Shown piece after piece: positions 8,809-18,046 of a stretch of 64,000 nucleotides of DNA. The stretch comes from Amphritea sp. (lineage in GTDB: Bacteria; Pseudomonadota; Gammaproteobacteria; Pseudomonadales; Balneatricaceae). Within the stretch, counting starts at the first letter, position 1. Each line of letters begins with the position of its first letter. Under the pieces are notes generated by a model. The model did not search any database. It saw only the letters and a list, made by a program, of their open reading frames with translations, and was not told the origin of the DNA. The position numbers and the translations under genes were made by a program. The DNA is taken from the NCBI RefSeq assembly GCF_016744155.1, contig NZ_JADGEW010000013.1, positions 41,501 through 105,500 of the forward strand, given 5' to 3'.

Positions 8809-10110
8809 TTAACTCATTGTTGTCTCAGCCCAACGGGCCAACGTTAGTAACTGGTCGTCTTCACGGGGGCGGCCAATAAACTGTAGTCCCAGTGGTAAAC
8901 CTTGCTCATCGGTCATCCCCGGCAATGTCACTACGGGCAAACCTAGCACCTGCCAGGGCCGACTCATATGCGGCTGTCCCGTCGCAGTTTGACCGCAAGG
9001 TGCAACACCCGGTGCAGCCGGTGCCAAGATGGCATCAACATCCAGATGATCAGGGTTGGACCAGAGCCAGTTACCGATCTTAGATACTGTCTGTAAGGAA
9101 TCCAGATAGGTCTCGCGCGCCATGCCCCGGCCTAACTCAAACAGCTGTTGTAAGGCTTCAGATAGCTGTTCGGGATGGCCCGCTTCGTACGTCAGGTTAC
9201 GGGTCGCTTCCCAGGCCATGATTTTATGATGATGCTCGACTAAGCGGCGAATAAGGTCGCAGCTATGCATTTCGATGATCTCAGCACCCTGTTGCTGCAG
9301 ACGACTACTGAATTGTTCTAGTGCCTGATCCATCGCCGGGTCACTATCTCCTACCGAACTACCCTTACACACCAGAATCCGATAGGGGCGATCGGGTACC
9401 GTTGATGAGACAAGCGGTTGCTGCAATAAAACACTACGCAACAACTCGATGTCTTCCACCTGGCGGGCAAAGAGCCCTAAGGAATCCAGTGACTGGGCCA
9501 GCGGCTGTACACCCCGCAGGGAATATTCGCCACGGCTGCCGACATAGCCAACCACGCCACAATAAGCGGCCGGACGAATAACCGATGCCGCCGTTTGTGA
9601 ACCTACAGCAGCCGGTACCATAAAATCTGCAACCGCCGCGGCAGAACCACTGGATGATCCACCGGGTGTTCGCCCCAGATCTCTAGGGTTACAGGTTTTA
9701 CCCGGTTTGAAATAAGCAAACTCAGTAGTGACCGTTTTACCCGGCACCATCGCCCCGGCCTTGGTTAACAAATTAACGCAGCTGGCATTATCTACCGGCT
9801 GACGGCCCCGATGGATAGTCGACCCCATCTCGGTAGCCATGCCCGCCGTATCGATAATATCTTTGATGCCTACAGGTAAACCCTGCAACAGGCTAGCGGT
9901 ATAGAAATCTTGCCGATCAAAATACTGTTGCAGATACTGTTCCCGGGGTAGCAGATAATGCCAGGCCCCAACCTCAGCCTCCCGGGCATCGATCCGGTCA
10001 TAATAGGCATTGATCAGATCAACAGGGGAAACTTCTCCCTCGGCGATCATATCGAGAGCACGGCGTAAACTTAACGTCTTCAGGTCGGTGTTCAGCGTCG
10101 GGCTACTCAT
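8809..10110 (-). CDS. Amidase-signature family hydrolase
   Basis: A 433-aa amidase-signature enzyme. The catalytic Lys lies in GLPVGIKDIIDTAG. The Ser-rich box is GGSSSGSAAAVADF, and the nucleophile region reads GSQTAASVIRPAAYCG, in which the usual GGS is AAS, so the nucleophilic Ser is kept but its neighbours are changed. Length suits a stand-alone amidase. Its ATG overlaps the stop of the upstream DUF1116 gene (ATGA), which implies translational coupling. In context it probably hydrolyses an amide or lactam-derived intermediate of the Rieske-oxygenase pathway; the substrate is not deducible. It should not be read as a GatA tRNA amidotransferase, because no gatB/gatC is present. Confidence 0.88.
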   Translation of the reverse strand: MSSPTLNTDLKTLSLRRALDMIAEGEVSPVDLINAYYDRIDAREAEVGAWHYLLPREQYLQQYFDRQDFYTASLLQGLPVGIKDIIDTAGMATEMGSTIHRGRQPVDNASCVNLLTKAGAMVPGKTVTTEFAYFKPGKTCNPRDLGRTPGGSSSGSAAAVADFMVPAAVGSQTAASVIRPAAYCGVVGYVGSRGEYSLRGVQPLAQSLDSLGLFARQVEDIELLRSVLLQQPLVSSTVPDRPYRILVCKGSSVGDSDPAMDQALEQFSSRLQQQGAEIIEMHSCDLIRRLVEHHHKIMAWEATRNLTYEAGHPEQLSEALQQLFELGRGMARETYLDSLQTVSKIGNWLWSNPDHLDVDAILAPAAPGVAPCGQTATGQPHMSRPWQVLGLPVVTLPGMTDEQGLPLGLQFIGRPREDDQLLTLARWAETTMS

Positions 10111-11291
10111 AGCCCGGCCTCATCCAATACATTACGGAAGAAGCTCACAGGAACATCCACCACACCCCCTCCGATACGACCGGACTCGCCTCTATCTTCA
10201 ATCATTCCCAGCAACACCATAGGGCCGCCTTGGTTTTCTACCACCTGACGGGCAGACGTCATCGCCGGACGAGAACCAAAACCTATCAGAGTCCCTGACA
10301 ATGCTTTTTCTGGACGACTCAGTGCATCCTCAGGCAGATACGCTTTAAGGCCTTCATAGGATGCAGTCGCCGTATTCAAAACCTGACCACCCAGGCCAAT
10401 GAAATCCACCACCGCACTATCACCTATCGCGCCAACAGCACGTCGACCGGTATGGGCTGCATCAATAGCCCCTTTAACTTCTGGCGCGGCCATCGTAATC
10501 CAAAGCCCCGGCTTAGCAGCAACCTGAACACCAAACTCATAACCATTACCTGCTGCCTTGGTAATCAAAGACGCACCTTCGATACCTTCTGCCGCCGACA
10601 TCATCAGGCTACTGGAAGCCATCCAGATATTCAGTGCGAACGCCATCGCCCCATTCAAAAAGACTTCAATATCTTCAGGAATATCGTCACTAGTGGCCTT
10701 AAATAGCTGATCTGCGATCAACGCAGAGCCGGCTATTGTGCGTCCATGGCAGTCATCACCATCACCCAACGCAGCCGCTATCACGGGTAACAGATCAATA
10801 GGTTGCTCTAAACGGTTAACTATCCAGTCACTCAGTTCGCCATTCAGCCAGCTTAAGTGCGTTTGCAGTTCAGGATCTAACTTGCCTAAACGGGTACAGT
10901 GCACCATTCCTTCATTTAGGACTGAATATTTTCTGGCGGCAGGCTTATTCTTATCGCAGATGACCATTAGCTGCATCGACGGTGAAACCGCGCCCGCCAA
11001 CGGTACCACTATGTTGTGATCCTGCGCTGCTTCGACCCGGATCAATCCCTGATTAATCATCTGTCTGGCCTGATCATAGCTATCAGCCCACCCTTCCCAC
11101 ACCGCGCCTACACAAAGCGAATTCATCACCGGTGCTGGAATCGTATCCACAGCGCTAAAAGGAGGCCCCGCATGCAGCAACAATTTAGCTTCATCAGCGA
11201 TAACATCGCTTACCCGACACATTCCGGTCCATTGAGGATGGCATTCAGAGACCCGATCAAACGCGGTCTGATCAGCAGCAGATAACAACAT
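10107..11291 (-). CDS. DUF1116 family protein
   Basis: A 394-aa protein that I recognise as DUF1116 from the LLHAGPPF motif, the VGAVWEGWA segment and the glycine-rich C-terminal half (FIGLGGQVLNTA, GFGSRP). DUF1116 includes the YlbE/AllG-type proteins linked to oxamate carbamoyl transfer in the E. coli allantoin region; that is family knowledge, not proof of function here. No FdrA-like partner or carbamate kinase is visible nearby, so the carbamoyltransferase role may not carry over. It lies between an unknown 203-aa gene and the amidase, overlapping the latter by 4 bp. A role in C-N chemistry of the same substrate is the most natural inference. Confidence 0.75.
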   Translation of the reverse strand: MLLSAADQTAFDRVSECHPQWTGMCRVSDVIADEAKLLLHAGPPFSAVDTIPAPVMNSLCVGAVWEGWADSYDQARQMINQGLIRVEAAQDHNIVVPLAGAVSPSMQLMVICDKNKPAARKYSVLNEGMVHCTRLGKLDPELQTHLSWLNGELSDWIVNRLEQPIDLLPVIAAALGDGDDCHGRTIAGSALIADQLFKATSDDIPEDIEVFLNGAMAFALNIWMASSSLMMSAAEGIEGASLITKAAGNGYEFGVQVAAKPGLWITMAAPEVKGAIDAAHTGRRAVGAIGDSAVVDFIGLGGQVLNTATASYEGLKAYLPEDALSRPEKALSGTLIGFGSRPAMTSARQVVENQGGPMVLLGMIEDRGESGRIGGGVVDVPVSFFRNVLDEAGL

Positions 11292-11404
11292 AGAAATACT
11301 CTCCTGACGGGTTATGCCATCCCACGGATGGCACCCCTTTTTATTATGATACGAGGCAGGACTTACTTAACGATTACTCGGCAGATGCCGATATGGCCGG
11401 AGCC

Positions 11405-12016
11405 TTATTCAGCACGAACCCAGCTTTCACTATTCGCCAACGCTGCTGATTGAGCCACCCGGTTGAGGAAGTCACGCTCGACTGTCGTACCCGGTAGTGG
11501 AGTACCATTGACTTCAACAACAGCACCACCTGCTGGCTGAAAAATAGCAAACATCTCATGTTCACCGGTCTGAGTTTCTTCAGGCGGTAAAGCCACCGCA
11601 AAAGGCTCAGCCAGATCTTTCCAGATCATGCTCAGCGTTGTACCCGTACTCTCAGAATGGGCGATGCAGGCTTGCTGCTTCGGATAATCAGCTTCGGTCT
11701 TGAAACTGGCATCGGCGATATATTCCAGGTTATCCAACGCCACTGCAGGACGGAACAAACCGAAGCGACGGACAAAGTTTTCCACCAGGTACTGAGCCAG
11801 CTCAAGATTATCGGTCAGGCACTTACGCACGGCGCTGCCATCCTCTTTCTGGTATGGATTTTCCAGCACCAGAATCGCTTCACCACGACCGTAATCAGAC
11901 GCGGCTATTCGGAAGTACAGCGACAAAGAAGACCAGTCGCCTTCAGAATCAGTTTTCAGATAGATAAATGGGTTATCACCGGTCCAGTCGACCTTACCTG
12001 TACGGATAGAATTCAT
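11405..12016 (-). CDS. Unrecognised 203-aa protein in the Rieske/amidase operon
   Basis: I do not recognise this family. It has no signal peptide or membrane span and is acidic. It contains SLYFRIAASDYGRGEAILVLENPY in the N-terminal third, LAQYLVENFVRRFGLFRPA in the middle and a probable beta-rich C-terminus (FQPAGGAVVEVNG). AAGGA lies ~9 bases before the ATG. It sits between the SDR and DUF1116 genes with short spacers on the same strand, so it very likely belongs to the same operon and pathway, perhaps as an accessory subunit or small binding protein. Confidence 0.7.
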   Translation of the reverse strand: MNSIRTGKVDWTGDNPFIYLKTDSEGDWSSLSLYFRIAASDYGRGEAILVLENPYQKEDGSAVRKCLTDNLELAQYLVENFVRRFGLFRPAVALDNLEYIADASFKTEADYPKQQACIAHSESTGTTLSMIWKDLAEPFAVALPPEETQTGEHEMFAIFQPAGGAVVEVNGTPLPGTTVERDFLNRVAQSAALANSESWVRAE

Positions 12017-12070
12017 AGCATAGATCCTTTAGTCATATTTCTTGTTATTTGCAGGTTGATGATGCGGCTA

Positions 12071-12940
12071 TCAGGCACGCGCTTTAGCTTTAGCCCGCAT
12101 TTGTTCAAAATTAGAAGTTGGCTGCCAGCCAAGCAGTTCTTTGGCCGCTGAACTAGAAAACACAGAGGCGCGCGGGTTTTCTTGAAAACGCCTTGGAATT
12201 GTTACCTCTGGCAGATCACCTATCACATCCGCATACCACTCCAGCGTTGGTTTAGGGTGCGAAGTATCATCCGCGCTGAGGAAGAACGTCCCGAAGCGCA
12301 AACCGTCTGCTTTCAGAGCACAATCAAATGCTGTTGCTACATCTTCAGCGGTTACGTAGTAGAACAACCAGTGACGATCAGGTGCATCAACAAACTCGAT
12401 ATATTGTTCAAGACTTTCATCCAACACGACCGCCAGTGGGCGCAGACAGATCACATCCATATCGGTGCCATCAACAAAACTCTTTGCCATCTGCTCCATA
12501 ACGATCTTGGAAACGCTGTAAGCCTGAACCGGTTTATTCTCATGGTTTTCATCTATCGGCAGAGACACTGGCTGCCAATCCGAACGCATCTCGCTCAGAC
12601 CGCAGGCCGAGACACTGGAACAGAGCACTACTTTCTGTACCTTCATCTCTGACGCCGCTTGCAGAACATGCCAGGTACCGCGCACATTGACGTCGATATA
12701 TTCTTCGGGTGCACAGTTCCAGTCATAGTCCAGTGCCGCCAGGTGTACTACCGCATCAGCACCCTCAAACGCTTTACGTAACTGCGGTAGATCCATCACA
12801 TTAGCTTCTATATATTCAACACCGCTATCTCCCGCAACCAGATCGGCGATGACAACCTCATAACTTTTCAATAACTGGCGGACAACATAGCCCCCCACAC
12901 GACCAGCACCACCGGTCACAACAACACGCTTAATAGACAT
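12071..12940 (-). CDS. Extended SDR (NAD-dependent epimerase/dehydratase family)
   Basis: A ~289-aa extended short-chain dehydrogenase. The dinucleotide site is VVVTGGAGRVGGYV and the catalytic Tyr-Lys lie in YSVSK (AYSVSKIVMEQ); VVLCSSVSACG supplies the catalytic Ser region. ATG 12940 is preferred over the upstream candidate because it begins directly before the Rossmann motif and has a weak AGGTAA upstream. Within the operon it probably oxidises or reduces an intermediate made by the Rieske oxygenase, for example a dihydrodiol or alcohol; that is inference from position. A sugar-nucleotide epimerase role seems unlikely, since no sugar genes are nearby. Confidence 0.85.
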   Translation of the reverse strand: MSIKRVVVTGGAGRVGGYVVRQLLKSYEVVIADLVAGDSGVEYIEANVMDLPQLRKAFEGADAVVHLAALDYDWNCAPEEYIDVNVRGTWHVLQAASEMKVQKVVLCSSVSACGLSEMRSDWQPVSLPIDENHENKPVQAYSVSKIVMEQMAKSFVDGTDMDVICLRPLAVVLDESLEQYIEFVDAPDRHWLFYYVTAEDVATAFDCALKADGLRFGTFFLSADDTSHPKPTLEWYADVIGDLPEVTIPRRFQENPRASVFSSSAAKELLGWQPTSNFEQMRAKAKARA

Positions 12941-13018
12941 AAAGTTACCTAATTTTTTGCTCAGCACTGCAGGGCGGACAATATTTTCCCGCCAGCTCTT
13001 TCGATCAAACAGCTCAGC

Positions 13019-14008
13019 TTAAAGATCCAGAATCAGTTCAGGAGAGATCGCCCGCGAAACACACAGCATCATGAAGTCGTTATCAGCCCTTTCATCTTCC
13101 GAAAGGATAGAATCACGATGATCAGGCACGCCAGATAGCACACCGGTTTCACAGGAACCACAGATACCATCACCACAGGAAGTGGGGATTTTAATACCCG
13201 CTTCACGCAATACCGTCAGTGCCGATGCACCTTCAGGTATACGGATACGCTGTCCGGTACTGTTAATCACCACATCAAACGCAGCTCCGGAGCTGTCCAC
13301 CGGCCCCGCCGCAAAGCGTTCAATATCCAGACTCCAGCTGTCACTGGACTGCTCTGCATATTGCTGCTCTAGCGTATCCAGAAGTCGTTGAGGACCACAG
13401 GAGTAGACCGATGTATCAGCATCGCAGGTGGCTAATAGCCCTGGCAGATCAATGTAACCATCCTCTTTATCACCGTTGAGGGTGATGCGGGACTGATCAT
13501 AATGCGCCAGTTTTTCCAGACAGGACATGCGACTACGTTCGCGAGACAGATACACAAGACGCCAATCTAACCCGTTGGTTTCAGCTTCTTGAATCATCGG
13601 CAACATAGGTGTGATACCAATACCACCAGCGATGAATAGACATTTTTTGCGGGGTTTAAAAGGAAAATGATTACGCGGTTCAGATACTTTCAGCGTATCG
13701 CCCTGCTGAATCTGGTTATGGATAAACAGCGAGCCACCCCGGCCACCTTCTTCGCGCAAAACCGCCACCTGCCACTGACTAGTATCGTTACGATCGCTGC
13801 ACAACGAGTACTGCCGCAATATGACATTATCCACATCAACATTGCCTGCGGCATCAGTACAGGTTTCAAGCGCCAGTTCAATATGTGCACCGGGTTGCCA
13901 TTGCGGTAATGGTTCACCGTTCACAGCGGCCAGTGTCAGTCCTACCACATCTTCAGTCAGTGGCTGCTTTGCAGTCACTTTTACCAATATTTGATTAGTC
14001 GTTGCCAT
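13019..14008 (-). CDS. PDR/VanB-type oxidoreductase (flavin, NAD, C-terminal 2Fe-2S)
   Basis: A 329-aa phthalate-dioxygenase-reductase-type protein. The flavin domain has RQYSLCSD, the NAD domain has FIAGGIGITPMLPM and YSCGP, and a C-terminal plant-type ferredoxin has CGDGICGSCETG followed by a fourth Cys in MLCVS. It passes electrons from NAD(P)H to a Rieske oxygenase, almost certainly the one encoded 137 bp upstream on the same strand. The start has GGGTGAT seven bases upstream. Domain order and length are normal for the family. Confidence 0.92.
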   Translation of the reverse strand: MATTNQILVKVTAKQPLTEDVVGLTLAAVNGEPLPQWQPGAHIELALETCTDAAGNVDVDNVILRQYSLCSDRNDTSQWQVAVLREEGGRGGSLFIHNQIQQGDTLKVSEPRNHFPFKPRKKCLFIAGGIGITPMLPMIQEAETNGLDWRLVYLSRERSRMSCLEKLAHYDQSRITLNGDKEDGYIDLPGLLATCDADTSVYSCGPQRLLDTLEQQYAEQSSDSWSLDIERFAAGPVDSSGAAFDVVINSTGQRIRIPEGASALTVLREAGIKIPTSCGDGICGSCETGVLSGVPDHRDSILSEDERADNDFMMLCVSRAISPELILDL

Positions 14009-14145
14009 GAGATCACCCTTTAAAAGCCCCCATCTTCAGACAACGCCGAAGACAGGAATCCGTCTCAAAGCTGGGTCGGCCTGACTGGCATAGAACAACC
14101 AGACCGCCCATCTTTCTTATTACTGGAATCGAATCAACGACCCGT

Positions 14146-15354
14146 TTATTCGGCCTCAGCCAGCTGAGCATCCGCACGTTTATCTTCGGCCCGGTACATA
14201 TCAACTAACCAGTTCTGCAGACGCTGGATAACCTGCTCTTCAGAGGTCAGACGACCACGGGGGGCATGTTTAGAGTGCATACCTTTCTGCATCGCCTTCC
14301 AGGCAAACAGATCCTCTTCCATTACCTGCCACAGATCGTCATGTTCCTGCTGAAAGTTTTTCTGGAAATCATCACGTGCAAGGGTCGATTCTGGATACAT
14401 CCAGGACACTCCATACCAGGATTCGGTCGCACCTTTAGGCAACCAGATGAAAAACTTCACCTTGTCTGGCATCGCCACCAGAAACATATTCGGGGACACT
14501 GTTATATAAGACAGTTGCTCACGTTCCTGATCGGTCAGGCCGGTCATCGGTGGCTGTAGGATAGAACCGGTATGCGTTGGCGCAGCGTCTTTGTGCGGGC
14601 TGATCAGGTTGTATGCCACCAAACCTTTGTCGACATCATTGTACTTAGCCTTCTCATCGACACTACCTGGTGGCAGCGGATACATCTCACCCCATGAACC
14701 ACCATGCAGAACTGAACAGTGGTAACATTCGTCATTGAAAATCTTCCAGTTCCAGTCGAACGCTTCCATTTTCAACGGCTCAAATGAGCGCAACTCAGAC
14801 AACTTATAATTGCCCAGCTGCTCGCCTAAGTTAGCCAAACGATCGCTCAGTGGAGGCAGGCTTTCATCGTAAGTAATAAAGATAAAGCCTTCCCAGATCT
14901 CGGTACGAATCTTCGGCAGACAGACATCTTTAATATTAAAATCTTCTTCATCCTTATCGGTCAGGCCCGGTGCCGTGACCAGTTCACCGCTAGTGCTGTA
15001 AACCCAGGCATGCAAAGGACAGCGCAGCCGACGGGTATTACCCTGACCTTCAACAATCAACATGCCGCGGTGCTGACATACATTCGAAACGACATTAACT
15101 GAGCCACTACGATCACGGATAACGATCAAAGGGTCTTCACCGACATCAATAGTGTAGTAATCACCCGCTTTAGGAATATCATTCGCACGGCCAACACAAA
15201 ACCACTCATGACCCCATACAGCATTCAGTTCGAACTTATAAAAATCTTCACCCGTAAAACATTCTGGTGGTAATGAATAAACTGGACCACCGTCACTATA
15301 ACTAGCATCAAATTCCGAAATAGAGATTGGGCTTTTTATTATTTTTTTAGTCAT
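14146..15354 (-). CDS. Rieske non-heme iron oxygenase, large subunit
   Basis: A 402-aa aromatic-ring-hydroxylating-type oxygenase subunit. The Rieske [2Fe-2S] ligands are CQHRG (~92-96) and CPLHAW (~111-116). The mononuclear iron site lies around NDECYHCSVLH (~207-217). Electrons should come from the PDR-type reductase encoded next. No beta subunit is seen, so it may be an alpha-only (alpha3) enzyme like GbcA-, VanA- or stachydrine-type demethylases. Of those it shares general layout with GbcA (41439-42713 here), yet motif spacing and sequence differ clearly. In this operon, with amidase and DUF1116, it probably starts degradation of an N-containing or N-methylated compound; the substrate is unproven. 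Confidence 0.9.
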   Translation of the reverse strand: MTKKIIKSPISISEFDASYSDGGPVYSLPPECFTGEDFYKFELNAVWGHEWFCVGRANDIPKAGDYYTIDVGEDPLIVIRDRSGSVNVVSNVCQHRGMLIVEGQGNTRRLRCPLHAWVYSTSGELVTAPGLTDKDEEDFNIKDVCLPKIRTEIWEGFIFITYDESLPPLSDRLANLGEQLGNYKLSELRSFEPLKMEAFDWNWKIFNDECYHCSVLHGGSWGEMYPLPPGSVDEKAKYNDVDKGLVAYNLISPHKDAAPTHTGSILQPPMTGLTDQEREQLSYITVSPNMFLVAMPDKVKFFIWLPKGATESWYGVSWMYPESTLARDDFQKNFQQEHDDLWQVMEEDLFAWKAMQKGMHSKHAPRGRLTSEEQVIQRLQNWLVDMYRAEDKRADAQLAEAE

Positions 15355-15697
15355 CTCAGCAAGACTCCCGTCGCGATTATTAATATATTAATTGATTAAA
15401 AATATTACTTATCAGCTAAAAACTAACTCAGTAAAACTTTAAATCCAGAAACTTAATAGTCTCAAAAAAACAGCACTTTAAGAACAAAGTATATTTCAAA
15501 GATCTATGAGCCAAGCTCAAAGAAGAGCCTATCTTAATTGGATCTTTGAATTTCACTCACACCACCAAAGATACACTGCTATTACGGGGCCTTAAAGCAA
15601 GTATAATTCAATGATAGTTGAGCACAGCTAAGGGTAAAATCATGCATTTATCTTGTAAAATTCTCATCATTAACAATCGATTTAAACGAGCACAATA
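15355..15697. other. Divergent AT-rich promoter region, no gene
   Basis: A 343-bp AT-rich spacer between the divergent Rieske oxygenase and glyoxalase genes. It should contain promoters for both directions, and for a LysR-controlled operon also operator sites. I could not fix a convincing -35/-10 pair at standard spacing, so none is claimed. Confidence 0.5.
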
Positions 15698-16108
15698 ATG
15701 TCTGAAAAAATTAAATTTAATCTTGACCACACGATGATAAGAGTTGCTGACCTTGAAAAATCTTTAGATTTTTACATTCGCATAATGGGCATGAAAATAT
15801 TAAGAAAAAACGAATACCCTGATGGAAGGTTTACTAATGTTTTTATTGGATACGGCCCTGAAAATAAAACCACAACAATCGAGATAACAAATAACTGGGA
15901 TATAAAAACACCTTACGATAAAGGTGAAGCTTATGGCCATATTGCATTCAATGTTGAAGATGTATTAGCAGCGATGAAATATCTGGAAGCTGAAGGCGTA
16001 ATTATAAAAAGCCCAGCTAAATCGATGAATCACGGCACCCGGATGCTAGGTTTTGTATTCGATCCAGACGGTTACATTATTGAGCTGAACGAACCATTGA
16101 ACAGCTAG
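15698..16108 (+). CDS. gloA: Lactoylglutathione lyase-like VOC protein (glyoxalase I)
   Basis: A 136-aa single-copy VOC protein with the glyoxalase I pattern: LDHTMIRVADLEKSLDFYIRIMGM, TTIEITNNW, GEAYGHIAFNV, MNHGTRMLGFVFDPDGYIIELNE. The four expected metal ligands (His in LDHTM, Glu in TIEIT, His in GHIAF, Glu in IIELNE) are all present. The usual role is conversion of the methylglyoxal-glutathione hemithioacetal to S-lactoylglutathione in the cytoplasm. It is AT-richer than the neighbouring operon and stands alone; it may be a general detoxification enzyme or serve the adjacent pathway. It converges on the UspA gene across a shared hairpin terminator. Confidence 0.82.
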   Translation: MSEKIKFNLDHTMIRVADLEKSLDFYIRIMGMKILRKNEYPDGRFTNVFIGYGPENKTTTIEITNNWDIKTPYDKGEAYGHIAFNVEDVLAAMKYLEAEGVIIKSPAKSMNHGTRMLGFVFDPDGYIIELNEPLNS

Positions 16109-16134
16109 CCTAGCCAAAACGACAAGACAGATAC

Positions 16135-16162
16135 AAAAAAAGCCGGCAAAAGCCGGCTTTTT
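16135..16162. terminator. Bidirectional intrinsic terminator
   Basis: GCCGGC-AAAA-GCCGGC is flanked by an A-run on the left and a T-run on the right, so it can terminate both gloA (+) and the TRAP/UspA operon (-). Confidence 0.9.
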
Positions 16163-16192
16163 TAATACTCAGTTGATGTTGAACAACCTGAA

Positions 16193-16690
16193 TTAACGGT
16201 TGTAATCTTTGCCTGTTGGAACGACCAAGACTGGCACTTTTGCTCTCTTAATCACTTGCTGAGTGGTATGGCTCTGACTATGTAAGCCCAGTTTATTTTC
16301 AGTACCCATAACAATCAGATCAACCTGCTCCTGTTTCGCCGTAGCCAGAATAGCTTCATCATGATTGCCTTCAACCACTTTCGGCGTGACTTTCATTTTG
16401 ATCGTTATATCCAGATTCTCTAGCTCTTCATCAAAGAACTTTTGAACCCGTTCTTCCATCTGCCCCATCACCTTTGAGATCCCTTCATCATGCACCTTTT
16501 TCACCAGATCTTGAGGCAGATACTGACGAATCAGCGCTTCACCCAGCTCGCCCACCGGGTTGATCACGTGCAACATTACCAATTCAGCCTGGTTTTGCTG
16601 CGCCAATTGAATGGCATGACGATAAACAGAACGGGTATAAGGCCCCAACGAAGTCGTATACAAAATTTTATTAATTTGCGGCAAGCTCAT
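16193..16690 (-). CDS. Universal stress protein (UspA domain), TRAP-linked
   Basis: A ~165-aa UspA protein beginning NKILYTTSLGPYTRSVYRHA. The ATP-type signature VMGTENKLGLHSQSHTTQQVI stands where G-x2-G-x9-G(S/T) is usual but is altered. The ATG at 16690 is preferred because AAGGA sits nine bases upstream; the earlier ATG at 16699 would abut the Shine-Dalgarno. It is the last gene of the dctPQM TRAP operon, 12 bp after dctM. That mirrors TeaD of the Halomonas ectoine TRAP system, a UspA protein that modulates transporter activity; a similar role here is inference. Confidence 0.85.
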   Translation of the reverse strand: MSLPQINKILYTTSLGPYTRSVYRHAIQLAQQNQAELVMLHVINPVGELGEALIRQYLPQDLVKKVHDEGISKVMGQMEERVQKFFDEELENLDITIKMKVTPKVVEGNHDEAILATAKQEQVDLIVMGTENKLGLHSQSHTTQQVIKRAKVPVLVVPTGKDYNR

Positions 16691-16702
16691 TGTTTTCATT
16701 CC

Positions 16703-18007
16703 TTACATCATATTCGGCAGGAACAATACGACCTGCGGGAAAAAGCTGACAATCACTACTGCCAAACACATCAGTAAGAAAAACGGGAATGCCGCCTTTA
16801 CTACTTTACCAATCGACTGACCGGTCAGACCCTGCAAAATAAACAAGTTAAAACCAACCGGTGGAGTCATCTGTGCCAACTCAACCATCAGTACCAGAAA
16901 TACCCCATACCAGATCGGATCAAATCCGGCCTGTAAAATCAGCGGCAGTGTAATTGGCAGGCTCATTACAATGATAGAAATACCATCGAGGAAGAAACCC
17001 AACAAAATGTAAAACAGAGCCAGAATCCCTAGTAACGCATAAGGGGACAAGGCCAGGCTCTCTATCATTTTCACCAGCTCAACTGGAATATGCAGATAGC
17101 CGATAGCCGTCGACAAAAACGCGGCTGAGATCAGAATTGAACACACCATGCAGGAGGTTTTTACCGCCCCCATTGCCGCTTCAATAACGATGTCCCAGGA
17201 GAAGCTACCCATACAGATAACCAGCACAAAGGTTGCTGCCACACCGACCGCTGCGGCTTCCGATGGCGTTGCGATACCGCTATAAATACCACCCAGTACC
17301 AGAAAAATAAGGGTAATTATCGGTATCAGATCTTTTAGACCACTCAGCAGCCGTCTCAGCGTCAGCTTTTCTTCCGAACGGGGCGCTAACTCAGGGTTAA
17401 TCGTGCAACGAACGATAATGTAAGAGGAATACAAAAAAGCGACTAGCAGACCCGGCATAATACCTGCTGCAAAAAGCTTCGCTATCGAAACTTCGGCCAA
17501 CACACCGTAGATAATCATCACTATTGACGGTGGAATCAGCAGTCCTAAACTACCGGCACCCGCCAGCGAACCTACCGCCAGTGAATTGTCATAACCACGC
17601 TCAGCAAGTGCTGTTGTCGTGATTTTACCCACCGTAGCTGTCGTCGCAGAAGTAGAACCACTCACCGCGGCAAATAGGGTACAACCCAACACATTAGTAT
17701 GTAGTAACCGACCCGGCATCCACTGCACAAACGGTGAAAGGCCACGGAACAACCGGTCAGAAATATCAGTACGGAAGATAATTTCTCCCATCCAGATAAA
17801 GAGGGGAATGGCGGACAACTCCCAGGCACTGGAACTGCGCCAGATGACAGACCGGGCAATATAACCCACCCGATCAAGTGGAAAATCAGCGATCAGGGTC
17901 AAACTTGTTATTGCGACCAAAAACAGGCCAACAAACACCCAAACCCCAACACCAAGAAACAGTATGATAAGGGCAAGCATGATGCCCATTGTCATTAAAA
18001 CGTCCAT
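16703..18007 (-). CDS. TRAP transporter large permease (DctM type)
   Basis: A 434-aa protein with about 12 hydrophobic segments. Family motifs include IPLFIWMGEIIF, AAVSGSTSATTATVGKITT, GSLGLLIPPSIVMIIYGVLAEVSIAKLFAAGIMPG and PVGFNLFILQGLTG. It forms the Na+-driven channel subunit with DctQ and receives substrate from DctP encoded upstream. It follows dctQ by 39 bp and precedes the UspA gene by 12 bp, on the same strand as the Rieske cluster's genes. Confidence 0.95.
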   Translation of the reverse strand: MDVLMTMGIMLALIILFLGVGVWVFVGLFLVAITSLTLIADFPLDRVGYIARSVIWRSSSAWELSAIPLFIWMGEIIFRTDISDRLFRGLSPFVQWMPGRLLHTNVLGCTLFAAVSGSTSATTATVGKITTTALAERGYDNSLAVGSLAGAGSLGLLIPPSIVMIIYGVLAEVSIAKLFAAGIMPGLLVAFLYSSYIIVRCTINPELAPRSEEKLTLRRLLSGLKDLIPIITLIFLVLGGIYSGIATPSEAAAVGVAATFVLVICMGSFSWDIVIEAAMGAVKTSCMVCSILISAAFLSTAIGYLHIPVELVKMIESLALSPYALLGILALFYILLGFFLDGISIIVMSLPITLPLILQAGFDPIWYGVFLVLMVELAQMTPPVGFNLFILQGLTGQSIGKVVKAAFPFFLLMCLAVVIVSFFPQVVLFLPNMM

Positions 18008-18046
18008 AGCAGACTCTCTTATAATTGTTATAGTTGCGACAGTAGG

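Noticed and set aside
8809..11291. Reading the amidase plus DUF1116 pair as an allantoin/oxamate pathway
   Set aside because: No allantoinase, ureidoglycolate genes, FdrA partner or carbamate kinase; the Rieske oxygenase context argues for a different substrate.
14013..14204. Small frame in the spacer between the Rieske oxygenase and reductase genes
   Set aside because: Overlaps the oxygenase 3' end out of frame, has no Shine-Dalgarno and no family match.
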